DNA of 64,000 bases from Lacibacter sediminis. Lineage in GTDB: Bacteria > Bacteroidota > Bacteroidia > Chitinophagales > Chitinophagaceae. Each line of letters begins with the position of its first letter. Position 1 is the first letter of the stretch. Positions 44,753 to 53,181 of this stretch are shown here, in pieces. The stretch lies in the NCBI RefSeq assembly GCF_014168535.1, contig NZ_CP060007.1:1426001-1490000 (forward strand), written 5' to 3'. Below the pieces are notes generated by a model. The model was not told where the DNA came from. It saw only the letters and a list, made by a program, of their open reading frames with translations, and did not search any database. Position numbers and translations under genes: made by a program.

Positions 44753-46875
44753 TCCTGTTGCTTTAAAAGTGAAGCCTTTCTCAAGCGTGGGATAAAAAGA
44801 ACAAGGATATATAAGATGAAAACAATGCTTGAAAAAAGTAATGCTGTTTTTATGCGGATCGGGTTAAAGAAAATGCGTACATCGTTCTCTCCTTTTTCAA
44901 GCGGTATGCCAATGAAATTAATGCCGGCTTGCAGAACGGGATATGTTTGCCCATTTATTTTGTAATACCAATGTGGGTAGTAGTTCTGAAGCAAAACGAT
45001 ATAGCAGGCACTATCAGCAATAAGTTTCAGGTGCAGTTCCCCGGTTTTGTACGAAACAATATTTTCTTGTGTGAGAGCCTTTATCTTCTTCGGTTTTTTT
45101 ACTTGTATTGAATCTGAAATATAAACAAACGGCATATCGGTAATGCGAAGCGTTGTGTCTTTTGCAGCCTGCAGATAATAACTGTAATTGTTAATGAGCT
45201 TTACCGGGTAGAGATCTGCTTTGGCTGAACCCGGTTGTTTGCTGTAAAAACTCCACACACCAATTAATCTTACTTCATTTAACGGTAATGTGTCATTATA
45301 GCGAACGGGTTGTAAAGAAGGAGTGGGGATGCCGGGAGGAGATTTTTTTAAAATAGCAGAAACTGTTGAAACAGACACTCTCCCAACACCTGTAAATGGA
45401 AGATTTAAGAGCGTGGCAAGAATAATATCCGTTGCTGCAATCAGGAAAATCCTTTTCATTTGATTTTTTCTGAGTGCATTTAATAGTAATAAAAGAAGCG
45501 TGATTTGTATTATGCTCTGGATAAGTAACGCATCATAAATACTCACCGCATCAAGCATCTCTTTAATTACATCACGGTTAAAAAAAATGCCTTGTGCTGT
45601 TGAAATATATTGTAAAGCGCTTTCTTTACCCATAAGCAAATTGATAAAGCCATATAAGAAAAGAAAAGAAAGAACAGCAATTACCGAAACGATAACTGTT
45701 TTTAGTTTTTTTTGATAATAGTCTTTCTCTTCAAGAAGACTATTAAAAAATATTACCGCAGCAGAAGTAAAACAAAGTATAGCGAATATTCTGAACTCAG
45801 CATTTACTCTCACATGGCCAAGCAAGGGTATAAACTTCGAAGTAAATAATTTAATCAAGCCGCCAAGAGACAGCAATAAAAAGAAACTGCCGGCAACAAG
45901 AAAGAAAACCTGTTTTTTTGATTTTTTATTGAAGAGTGATGCTATAAAAAGTACGAATAAAATCAGGCCAAAATAAATGTTTCTGAATGCAGGGTCGCTA
46001 CGAAAAAAAATATCGTCACCGGTTGTAGCAAATGGAAGCAATCCGCTGATCCAGCTTTTAAGATCTGTATTTTGATTTAAACTTAAAGATAAATCAACAG
46101 CCTGGTTTCGGTCGAAATAGGGAATAATATCGGCGTAACCAATAATTAAACCTGCAGAAAGTAATAACAGGCAGCCGGCAAACAACAAATTAAGTTTTAC
46201 TGATTTTAATAATTCCTTGAGCCCATGTTGCTTGAAGTCGGTAAGAAGTTTTGAAATAATGTAAGCTGCAAAAAAGTAAATAGCGCCAATGCTGATACCT
46301 GGATGAGAGGAGGATAATAGCAGGTAAAAAAATAACGACGATAGTAATAGCCATTTTAATGATCGCTCACTGTGTAATTTTTCTAACGACCACAAACAAA
46401 ATGGTAAATAAGCAGCACCGCTTAACCAGTTTATATGTTGCAGATGTCCTACAATGTAGCCGTTGCACATATAAGATATTGCCGCAATTAATCGTATGTA
46501 TTTATTTTTTGCGAAACACCCGCTCAGATAGTACATGCCAATTCCACTCAACAGAAGATAAAGCAGAACTTCTATAGTTAAAGTGTATGGATTATAACCG
46601 GAGGTGGCAGCAATGAGCCATGTGAGCGGGCTCCAGTACGAAGCACTCATATCGCCGTAAAATGGCAAACCAAAAGAGATGTAAGGATTCCATAGAGGAA
46701 GCTGATTGCTGTGTATTGCCTCGCCCATTATAAATTTTGGAGCAAGGTATCCGGTGAACATATCATTCTTTAGAGCAAACAGAAAGCTATTTAATGGCAA
46801 ATATGCTAAAACAAAGACAACAAGTATGCCCAGGAGATAAAACTTATTTGATGATGTTGATTCTTTCAAATTCAC
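44749..46875 (-). CDS. YfhO-like large membrane protein
   Basis: A 708-residue protein with about 13 membrane helices and a C-terminal soluble domain (about 500-670) ending in one more helix. The opening DMFTGYLAPKFIMGEAIHSNQLPLWNP and FGLPFYGDMSASYWSPL motifs and a late YPHWYYKINGQ segment are typical of the YfhO family, which is implicated in glycosylation of surface polymers such as lipoteichoic acid in Firmicutes (family knowledge). It heads a two-gene operon with the GT-C-like gene and is divergent from the methyltransferase gene. Confidence 0.8.
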   Translation of the reverse strand: MNLKESTSSNKFYLLGILVVFVLAYLPLNSFLFALKNDMFTGYLAPKFIMGEAIHSNQLPLWNPYISFGLPFYGDMSASYWSPLTWLIAATSGYNPYTLTIEVLLYLLLSGIGMYYLSGCFAKNKYIRLIAAISYMCNGYIVGHLQHINWLSGAAYLPFCLWSLEKLHSERSLKWLLLSSLFFYLLLSSSHPGISIGAIYFFAAYIISKLLTDFKQHGLKELLKSVKLNLLFAGCLLLLSAGLIIGYADIIPYFDRNQAVDLSLSLNQNTDLKSWISGLLPFATTGDDIFFRSDPAFRNIYFGLILFVLFIASLFNKKSKKQVFFLVAGSFFLLLSLGGLIKLFTSKFIPLLGHVRVNAEFRIFAILCFTSAAVIFFNSLLEEKDYYQKKLKTVIVSVIAVLSFLFLYGFINLLMGKESALQYISTAQGIFFNRDVIKEMLDAVSIYDALLIQSIIQITLLLLLLNALRKNQMKRIFLIAATDIILATLLNLPFTGVGRVSVSTVSAILKKSPPGIPTPSLQPVRYNDTLPLNEVRLIGVWSFYSKQPGSAKADLYPVKLINNYSYYLQAAKDTTLRITDMPFVYISDSIQVKKPKKIKALTQENIVSYKTGELHLKLIADSACYIVLLQNYYPHWYYKINGQTYPVLQAGINFIGIPLEKGENDVRIFFNPIRIKTALLFSSIVFILYILVLFIPRLRKASLLKQQE

Positions 46876-46932
46876 ATTGGTTAAAACTTGTAATTCAGGT
46901 TACATGCTGATTTTCATAAACACTAAAATAGC

Positions 46933-46940
46933 TACTTTCG
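46933..46940 (+). promoter_or_regulatory. -7 box upstream of the methyltransferase gene
   Basis: TACTTTCG, the TTCG variant, 93 bases before the ATG. It sits within a short inverted repeat (GCTACttTCGTAGC). The -33 element is unclear. Confidence 0.4.
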
Positions 46941-47033
46941 TAGCAACAACGTTGTGGGCATCATTCATCTGTTGTAAAAATCAACATGACGGATGCAGTT
47001 GAAATAAAAAATGAAAATACGCAGTCTTAATCT

Positions 47034-47741
47034 ATGGAGCAAAACTTTGATCAATTTGCCAAAGACTACAGAAGTACGCATACAAAAAGTATAAAGGCAG
47101 TTGCAGGAGCTGACAGTTTTTATTTTGCCCAACATAAAGTAAAGGAGCTTGCACGCTTTGAAAAAAACAACTCCCAGATTTTTTTGGATTTGGGCTGTGG
47201 TGATGGAGCAATCGAATCATATATCGCAGCACAATTCCCAACTTTTTCTGTTACGGGTATTGATATATCAAACGAAAGCATTGTTGTTGCGAATAAAAAG
47301 GAAATATCTGGATGCAGGTTTTTATGGTTCGATGGAGTAAGCATTCCATTTCCTGAAAACACTTTTCATGTCGTATTTATAGCGGGTGTTTTGCATCATG
47401 TGCCATTGAGTCAAAGGCAAAATTTAGTGAATGAAATTGCCCGTGTACTTCAACCAGGTGGACGATTGTATTTGTTTGAACACAACCCGTATAACCCACT
47501 AACGAGATATCTTGTAAATACCTGTGTATTTGATGAAGGTGTACATCTGCTTAAAGCAAAAGAGTCCAGAACATTGTTAAGAAAAGCAGGGCTGAAAATT
47601 CTTGACAAAAGATATGTGATTTTTTTCCCGAGAGGACGCTTCTTTAAGTGGCTGCACAAAACTGAATCAATGCTTGCACACGTTCCTTTGGGTGGCCAGT
47701 ATTATTTTAGAGCAATAAAAGAGTTGCCTAATCAACATTGA
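47034..47741 (+). CDS. Class I SAM-dependent methyltransferase
   Basis: A 235-residue soluble protein with the SAM-binding motif I LDLGCGDG at residues 51-58, the acidic residue of motif II in GIDIS, and the post-motif segment GVLHHVPLSQR typical of Methyltransf_11/UbiE-like enzymes. The C-terminal part (SRTLLRKAGLKILDKRYVIFFPRG) also fits glycolipid or polyprenol-glycan methyltransferases. The substrate is unknown; the neighbours suggest a surface glycan or its lipid carrier. It converges with the GT2 gene and overlaps it by 14 bases. Confidence 0.8.
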   Translation: MEQNFDQFAKDYRSTHTKSIKAVAGADSFYFAQHKVKELARFEKNNSQIFLDLGCGDGAIESYIAAQFPTFSVTGIDISNESIVVANKKEISGCRFLWFDGVSIPFPENTFHVVFIAGVLHHVPLSQRQNLVNEIARVLQPGGRLYLFEHNPYNPLTRYLVNTCVFDEGVHLLKAKESRTLLRKAGLKILDKRYVIFFPRGRFFKWLHKTESMLAHVPLGGQYYFRAIKELPNQH

Positions 47742-48651
47742 TCATTTCATCAATAATATACAATGGTCTTCGTTTGCTTTCTCTGAATAAACTGGCAATA
47801 TATTCACCCATCAATCCAATGACTAAGAGTTGGATGCCTCCCATAAACGTTACCACTGTCATTAATGAAGCCCAGCCGGGAACTGTTTTGCCTTGGAAAT
47901 AACTAATGATGGTCATGGTAAGCAATCCAAAAGAAATAAGTGAAACAATTGTTCCGATGAGCAACGAAATACGCAGGGGTTTAAAGCTGAATGATGTGGT
48001 TCCTCTCAATGCTAATTTCATCATGGCGGCAAAGCCATACTTGCTTGCTCCGTGCAAACGGGAAGGTGCATCAAAAGGGATGGTCACTTTTTTAAATCCC
48101 ACCCAACTGAAAATACCTCTCAGGAACAGGTCTCGTTCTTCAAATTTGCGGATGGCAATCAACACTTTTCGGTTAAACCCTCTGAAATCAGAAACGTTTT
48201 CTTCAATCGGTATATCAGATAAAAAATTAATGAACCGGTAAAATATACGGGTGAAAACTTTCTTGAAAAAACCAAGGTCTTTCGTTTTCATTCTCTTGGT
48301 AAGAACAATGTCATACCCTTTTTCTAACTGTTCAAGAATAACAGGCAAGCAGGAGGGGGGATGTTGCAAATCACCATCCATTGTAATAATATAATTGCCA
48401 TTTGCATAGTCCATACCTGCCATCAAAGCATGTTGATGACCAAAATTCCGGGAGAAAGAAATGCATTTTACCCGATCATCACGTAAGGCTAATTGCTGTA
48501 TCTCAGTAAATGTGGTATCACTACTTCCGTCATCAATGAAAAGCAGTTCAAAATCTTCCGGAACATATTTTTTCACTTCATAGAAAAGCGGAAGAATATT
48601 TTCAGCTTCGTTTAGTACAGGTATAAGAATGGAGACTTGCGGCATTCGCAA
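47728..48651 (-). CDS. GT2 polyprenyl-phosphate glycosyltransferase (DPM1/GtrB-like)
   Basis: A 307-residue enzyme with a cytoplasmic GT-A domain and two C-terminal membrane helices (about 232-255 and 268-290). DDGSSD at residues 40-45 and MDGDLQHPP near 95 bind nucleotide-sugar and metal. RNFGHQHALMAGMDYA is the classical DPM1/GtrB motif. It charges a polyprenyl phosphate with one sugar, which GT-C enzymes such as the neighbours can use as donor. That link is inference from gene context. Confidence 0.88.
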   Translation of the reverse strand: MRMPQVSILIPVLNEAENILPLFYEVKKYVPEDFELLFIDDGSSDTTFTEIQQLALRDDRVKCISFSRNFGHQHALMAGMDYANGNYIITMDGDLQHPPSCLPVILEQLEKGYDIVLTKRMKTKDLGFFKKVFTRIFYRFINFLSDIPIEENVSDFRGFNRKVLIAIRKFEERDLFLRGIFSWVGFKKVTIPFDAPSRLHGASKYGFAAMMKLALRGTTSFSFKPLRISLLIGTIVSLISFGLLTMTIISYFQGKTVPGWASLMTVVTFMGGIQLLVIGLMGEYIASLFRESKRRPLYIIDEMINVD

Positions 48652-48775
48652 ACAATAGTTTTGGTTTAAGTGTGGTTAAAGAGCAAGTAGTATGCCCTGT
48701 TTTGTTATCACAATAATAACATAAGAAGAAGCATCATCGTGCTTTTCGTATGATTGTTTTTTGGTATTGGTCATT

Positions 48776-49372
48776 TTAGCTCTTTGCATGAAGCTGGGCA
48801 TTTCGCAGAACATATTTGCCAATAATATCGAATTCGAGGTTTACAGTTGCGCCCTCTTTTACTGCCTGCATATTGGTGTGTTCATAGGTGTAGGGAATAA
48901 TAGCCACACTGAAATGATCTTTGGCCACATTAAACACAGTAAGGCTGATGCCATTTACAGCAATAGAACCCTTTTCTACGAGTAATCCTGCGAATTCTGT
49001 AGGAAATTGAAACGTATATTCCCAACTGCCATCAAGTTCTTTTAATTTGATGCAAGTGCCTGTTGTGTCAACATGTCCTTGCACCATATGGCCATCTAAA
49101 CGGGCATTCATCAAAAGACAGCGTTCAATATTAATTGTATGACCCTTTTCCCAGTTTCCAAGGTTGGTCTTATCTAAAGTTTCAGCGATTGCAGTAACCC
49201 TGTGCATCCCATCTTTTACTTCTTCAACGGTGAGACAAACCCCGTTGTGAGCTACACTTTGATCTACTTTCAACTCCTGCGAAACAGGGGAATTTATCCA
49301 GAAGCTTTTATTTGTTCCGGATGTTTCAATAGCGGTAATATTGCCTGTTGCTTCAATAATTCCTGTAAACAT
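48776..49372 (-). CDS. ribE: Riboflavin synthase, alpha chain
   Basis: A 198-residue enzyme that dismutates two 6,7-dimethyl-8-ribityllumazine molecules into riboflavin. The internal duplication typical of the family is visible: MFTGIIEATGNI with CLTVEEV in the first half, and MVQGHVDTTG with GISLTVF in the second. NLEFDIIGKYVLR closes the second lumazine-binding repeat. It stands alone; no FMN riboswitch-like leader is present in the short divergent gap to rpsU. Confidence 0.94.
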   Translation of the reverse strand: MFTGIIEATGNITAIETSGTNKSFWINSPVSQELKVDQSVAHNGVCLTVEEVKDGMHRVTAIAETLDKTNLGNWEKGHTINIERCLLMNARLDGHMVQGHVDTTGTCIKLKELDGSWEYTFQFPTEFAGLLVEKGSIAVNGISLTVFNVAKDHFSVAIIPYTYEHTNMQAVKEGATVNLEFDIIGKYVLRNAQLHAKS

Positions 49373-49498
49373 GGCTGCAAATTAGAAGGTTTTTTATGCT
49401 CTGCAATGGTTGAAATTATAAATTGGACCTGATCGAAAAGGTCGATGATCAAAACCAAGTTGTTTTTGCAGAAAGTTTGCAAGAAAAATTACTTTGAA

Positions 49499-49531
49499 TT
49501 GCATGAATAATTCTGGATTCCCTTATCTTCG
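49499..49531 (+). promoter_or_regulatory. Promoter of rpsU
   Basis: TATCTTCG (49524-49531) with a TTG 22 bases upstream (49499-49501). The spacing is three bases longer than in the best promoters of this window. Confidence 0.55.
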
Positions 49532-49546
49532 CGCCTCAAATTCCTT

Positions 49547-49555
49547 AAAGGAGGT
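49547..49555 (+). promoter_or_regulatory. Strong Shine-Dalgarno sequence of rpsU
   Basis: AAAGGAGGT, eight bases before the ATG. It is the only full-strength Shine-Dalgarno sequence noticed in this window. In Flavobacterium, bS21 helps hide the 16S rRNA anti-Shine-Dalgarno, and rpsU with its strong SD is autoregulated (published family knowledge). Confidence 0.85.
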
Positions 49556-49563
49556 ATCAAATT

Positions 49564-49761
49564 ATGCTGATTATCGATTCAAAAGATTGCGAAAACATTG
49601 ACAAGGCACTGAAAAAGTACAAGAAGAAGTTCGAAAAGAGCAAAGTATTACTTCAGTTGCGTGAGCGCCAGTCTTACACAAAACCATCTGTACGTCGTAG
49701 AGGTGATGTGTTAAAAGCAATCTATAAGCAACAGATCGCAAGCGGTAAGATAGAATTGTAA
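49564..49761 (+). CDS. rpsU: 30S ribosomal protein bS21
   Basis: A 65-residue basic protein of the small subunit platform. It has the bS21 pattern: an N-terminal strand (LIIDSKDCENIDKAL), a basic helix (KKYKKKFEKSKVL) and RERQSYTKPSVRRR. Full length for Bacteroidota. A perfect SD precedes it, unlike all other genes here. It is followed by a Xer recombinase gene after 66 bases, a gap that holds a TAACTTTA near-match to the promoter box. Confidence 0.95.
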   Translation: MLIIDSKDCENIDKALKKYKKKFEKSKVLLQLRERQSYTKPSVRRRGDVLKAIYKQQIASGKIEL

Positions 49762-49827
49762 GATTCTTCTTTCGCCAGACATAGCTAATAGTCGTAAGGT
49801 TTCATAACTTTACGGCTATTCGTATTT

Positions 49828-50733
49828 ATGCCTGTCAACGATCATCCATATATCCTTTCTTTCCTGGAGTATCTCAAATTTGAGAAGCGCTATTCTCCCC
49901 ATACCATCCGTTCTTACCAGGATGATCTTGCATTTTTCTTTGATTTTCTTTCTGTAACATTTGGCGAGGTTGAATTAAAAGACATCAAATCCACTTTTAT
50001 ACGGAGCTGGTTAGCGAAGCAAAAAGAAGAAGGGGCATCTGCAAAAACACTCAACAGAAGGATTTCTTCCTTACGTTCCTTTTTTAAATACCAATTAAGG
50101 CAGGAGCAAATAGCTGTTTCTCCGATGACGACGATTGTAACGCCCAAACAAAGCAAACGGTTACCGGTTTTTGTTGAGCAGAAGGATACAGAGGTGCTAT
50201 TTCAACATGTAGAATTTCCGGACAATTGGGAGGGGCTTATGAACAGGATGATCATGGAGTTGCTTTATTGTTCTGGTATGAGGTTGAGCGAACTTATTTC
50301 GTTGAAACATACCCAGGTTGACACCGCAAAAGGTCAGCTGAAAATATTAGGAAAAGGTAATAAGGAGCGAATTGTTCCATTATCTGATGAGATGAAAATG
50401 CACATAAACGACTATCTCAAACAAAAGAAAGAGCAATTCGCAGGCGAAATTGTATTTGAGTATTTATTGGTAAATGAAAAGGGTAAAAAACTTTATCCCA
50501 AATATGTTCAGGCAGTTGTTAAAAGTTACCTGTCGCTTATAACCACTATTGAAAAAAAGAGCCCACACGTATTGAGGCACACATTTGCCACTCATTTGAT
50601 GAACAACGGTGCAGAATTGAATGCAGTAAAGGAACTGCTTGGTCATAGCAGCTTAGCGGCAACACAGATCTACACGCACAATACCATCGAAAAGCTGAAG
50701 GATATTCATAAGAAAGCGCATCCTAAAGCATAG
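49828..50733 (+). CDS. xerC: Tyrosine recombinase XerC/XerD
   Basis: A 301-residue site-specific recombinase for chromosome dimer resolution. An N-terminal SAM-like domain (about 1-95, with FEKRYSPHTIRSYQDDL) is followed by the catalytic domain holding R152, K176, H247, R250, H273 and nucleophile Y282. All six catalytic residues are present and the length equals host XerC/D, so it is a housekeeping recombinase rather than an integrase of a mobile element. XerC and XerD cannot be distinguished by eye. Confidence 0.9.
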   Translation: MPVNDHPYILSFLEYLKFEKRYSPHTIRSYQDDLAFFFDFLSVTFGEVELKDIKSTFIRSWLAKQKEEGASAKTLNRRISSLRSFFKYQLRQEQIAVSPMTTIVTPKQSKRLPVFVEQKDTEVLFQHVEFPDNWEGLMNRMIMELLYCSGMRLSELISLKHTQVDTAKGQLKILGKGNKERIVPLSDEMKMHINDYLKQKKEQFAGEIVFEYLLVNEKGKKLYPKYVQAVVKSYLSLITTIEKKSPHVLRHTFATHLMNNGAELNAVKELLGHSSLAATQIYTHNTIEKLKDIHKKAHPKA

Positions 50734-50741
50734 TTTCTTCT

Positions 50742-51821
50742 TCAGTTCTTTAGAGGCTGATTTATTTTTTTTAAAATGACGGGGACGATAGCTTCCGCTA
50801 AAAATCGAAACCCATCATTACTGGGGTGGCAATCATCGACGTAATCAAGTCTTTTCTGATCTAGATCTGTAAGGTTAACATTATCGGGGAGCGAATCAAG
50901 CCTTTTTTCCATGTAATAATAAGTTTTTGCGAGGAAGGGATAAACTTTGGATTTATCGTTCCCATAGTAGGTTGAGTCATTGGATTTATAAAATCGAACA
51001 GGCTGCAGAAAATTCAGGTACTGAATCTTCTTTACCCTGCAAAAATCGTAAAGGTCTTTGCACACAAAAAAATGCTGACTTGCATAGGATTGTAATCGGG
51101 TGTCAGTAAGATCATCGGTATTTTCAAATGGGTATTCTGTTGCCCCTGTTTTTTTTAAAGAAAAAAACAACGCATTGCGGAGGTGCGAATAATAGCCACT
51201 GAAAATATTACCGAATGAATAATTTTTCTTGAAGTTTTCGACCATTTTAAAAGGAGGTGAAACCATACCACTTACATAAAACATGGGTTGGGGGGCAAAT
51301 CGTTCATTTAAGTCGTGGTGTGTAACCCTGAAACTTTCAATGTCATTATACCCGTGTAGTCCAATTACCATATCCGGGTTATAAAATTGTAAAAATTTTT
51401 GAAAGGCAATGAACTCCTGTTCTGTTACAAAACTGGCAATAGCACCATTAAGAACCGTGATTTTCCGGTTTTTCAAGCTATCCTGAAGTAATTTTTCGAG
51501 ATAGCTTTTTCTGATAGAACTGCTTTTAAAATCCCCTTCTTTTGAAACAGTGCTTCCTAAACCATTAGCAACACTGCCTCCTAAAAGTAATATACGGTAC
51601 TCGTTATTTGCTTTGTTTAAAGGAATGGTACTGTCAATTTCAAAACCATTTGTATATGCTCCGTGCGGTTCCTGTTCAAAGTAAATATAAGGGGCATCTT
51701 TATGCCCTTTTTTGGGCTGATAATTTTTATGCAATCTCCATAAAACAATTCCTGAAAAGATATTCAGAAGAGATAAAACGATAAAGAATGACAAACTAAT
51801 AAATACGAATTTTTTAAGCAT
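50742..51821 (-). CDS. Membrane-anchored SGNH-type hydrolase
   Basis: A 359-residue protein. ATG 51821 is chosen because it opens a membrane anchor (residues 5-27, FVFISLSFFIVLSLLN); the longer frame from 52007 adds 62 residues without conserved character. Block I is GGSVANG with Ser in place of the GDS context, block III is GLHGYNDIES and block V is DDCHPSNDG with the Asp-His pair. This resembles the AlgJ/AlgX-like and cell-wall acyl-group SGNH enzymes of envelope polysaccharides. Substrate unknown. It converges with xerC, eight bases apart. Confidence 0.75.
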   Translation of the reverse strand: MLKKFVFISLSFFIVLSLLNIFSGIVLWRLHKNYQPKKGHKDAPYIYFEQEPHGAYTNGFEIDSTIPLNKANNEYRILLLGGSVANGLGSTVSKEGDFKSSSIRKSYLEKLLQDSLKNRKITVLNGAIASFVTEQEFIAFQKFLQFYNPDMVIGLHGYNDIESFRVTHHDLNERFAPQPMFYVSGMVSPPFKMVENFKKNYSFGNIFSGYYSHLRNALFFSLKKTGATEYPFENTDDLTDTRLQSYASQHFFVCKDLYDFCRVKKIQYLNFLQPVRFYKSNDSTYYGNDKSKVYPFLAKTYYYMEKRLDSLPDNVNLTDLDQKRLDYVDDCHPSNDGFRFLAEAIVPVILKKINQPLKN

Positions 51822-52040
51822 TTGTATTAAGGTTAAACTAATTAATTCAGGTTTGTTTTGCCTCTGGGTCAATGATAAATCTTTTTGCTGTGAGTAGTGA
51901 AAGTTATGGGAAAATTTGAAGAAATATTTTGATAAGTCGACCTCCTGGTGTAACTTGTTAGCACTGGAAATACCTGTACCCAAAATCAGAAAAACCAGTT
52001 CTTTCACATTTATTATTCACTAGCTAAAATTTGGAATGCT

Positions 52041-52343
52041 ATGACCGTTAAGATCCAAACCGTACGTTTTGACGCAGATGCGAAATTAATTGAGTACGTA
52101 AAACAGAGAGTAGAGAAACTTTACAACTTTCACGACAGGATCACGAAAGTTGATGTGTTTTTGAAACTCGACAATGTGGTACACAACATCAAAGACAAAG
52201 TAGCTGAGATTAAAGTACACGTACCGAGGCAGCACTTATTCGTAAAACAAACATCCAAATCATTTGAGCAGAGTTTTGATGAAGCATTGGATTCACTCAT
52301 CACCCAACTAAAACGAAAAAAAGAAAAGCAATACGATTTGTAA
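52041..52343 (+). CDS. hpf: Ribosome hibernation-promoting factor (short form)
   Basis: A 100-residue protein of the HPF/YfiA family that binds the decoding centre of idle 30S subunits. The N-terminal MTVKIQTVRFDADAKLIEYV and KVDVFLKLDN strands and the basic helix region (VPRQHLFVKQTSKSFEQSFDEALDSL) are characteristic. It lacks the C-terminal dimerisation domain of long HPF. It is followed by a strong terminator and then the tRNA-tuf cluster. Confidence 0.92.
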   Translation: MTVKIQTVRFDADAKLIEYVKQRVEKLYNFHDRITKVDVFLKLDNVVHNIKDKVAEIKVHVPRQHLFVKQTSKSFEQSFDEALDSLITQLKRKKEKQYDL

Positions 52344-52352
52344 ACACACTTT

Positions 52353-52384
52353 AAATCCCCCGAAATATCGGGGGATTTTTTTTT
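52353..52384 (+). terminator. Terminator of hpf
   Basis: An eleven-base perfect stem (AAATCCCCCGA / TCGGGGGATTT) with an AATA loop and a long T run. Confidence 0.93.
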
Positions 52385-52452
52385 GCCCAAGACCTATTGA
52401 TATTTTCTTTAGATTTTTTTTTACAAAAATTTTTCGATTTCGTGTTTTCCGT

Positions 52453-52460
52453 TACCTTTG
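52453..52460 (+). promoter_or_regulatory. -7 box of the tRNA-tuf operon
   Basis: TACCTTTG, about 130 bases before the first tRNA. The -33 position is A/T-rich (TTTTTCG) and not a clear TTG. Confidence 0.6.
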
Positions 52461-52589
52461 CCTTCCCAAAAAAGGGGGTGTAACATTGTGTACATCAAAA
52501 AGTTCTTTACTGTATTGGCTTTTAGCTAATGACTCAGGAGTTGCTTTCTGCAATTCTGCAGGGTTTAAATTTTAGCAAAAGTTGTAATT

Positions 52590-52662
52590 GCCACTTTAGC
52601 TCAGTTGGTAGAGCAGCTGATTTGTAATCAGCAGGTCGTTGGTTCGAGTCCGACAAGTGGCT
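52590..52662 (+). tRNA. tRNA-Thr (anticodon TGT)
   Basis: 73 bases, acceptor GCCACTT/AAGTGGC, anticodon loop TTTGTAA, T loop TTCGAGT. First of four tRNAs before tuf; CCA not encoded. Confidence 0.97.
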
Positions 52663-52690
52663 CAGAAATGAGTTCTGGTTTTTAAATTAT

Positions 52691-52773
<83 letters not shown>

Positions 52774-52832
52774 CTTTATCCACCGAAGTTTTAATAAAGG
52801 TGGAAGTTCTTTATATAGTATGTAAAACTTTA

Positions 52833-52905
52833 GCGGGAGTAGCTCATTTGGTAGAGCGATAGCCTTCCAAGCTATAGGTGGCCAGTTCGAGCCTGGTCTC
52901 CCGCT
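52833..52905 (+). tRNA. tRNA-Gly (anticodon TCC)
   Basis: 73 bases, acceptor GCGGGAG/CTCCCGC, anticodon loop CTTCCAA. Confidence 0.97.
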
Positions 52906-52961
52906 CAGAAAGAAAGTTCTTTTACCGGTTGAAGTGAGAAAATCTCATTGATACTCTGCCA

Positions 52962-53033
<72 letters not shown>

Positions 53034-53181
53034 CAGACTGTTTAAAACATGGCTTTAAACTGGTGAGCAAGGAAAAAAAGATGAAGTGTGCGACGCAACA
53101 AAAGATCAAGCGAGTTTTGTTGCCGATAACATAAAATAGTTAGTTTAACAGTTTTGTAAACACAATTTAAAAACAAATAAG

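Noticed and set aside
49373..49498. Possible FMN riboswitch upstream of riboflavin synthase
   Set aside because: The gap is short and none of the conserved FMN-element segments is visible on the minus strand.
49828..50733. Tyrosine recombinase considered as the integrase of a mobile element
   Set aside because: Length and motifs are of the chromosomal Xer type, no att-like repeats or cargo genes are near, and it is far from the broken tRNA-Gln.
51822..52007. Sixty-two-residue N-terminal extension of the SGNH protein
   Set aside because: The membrane anchor typical for such proteins starts at 51821, and the extension has no recognisable features.
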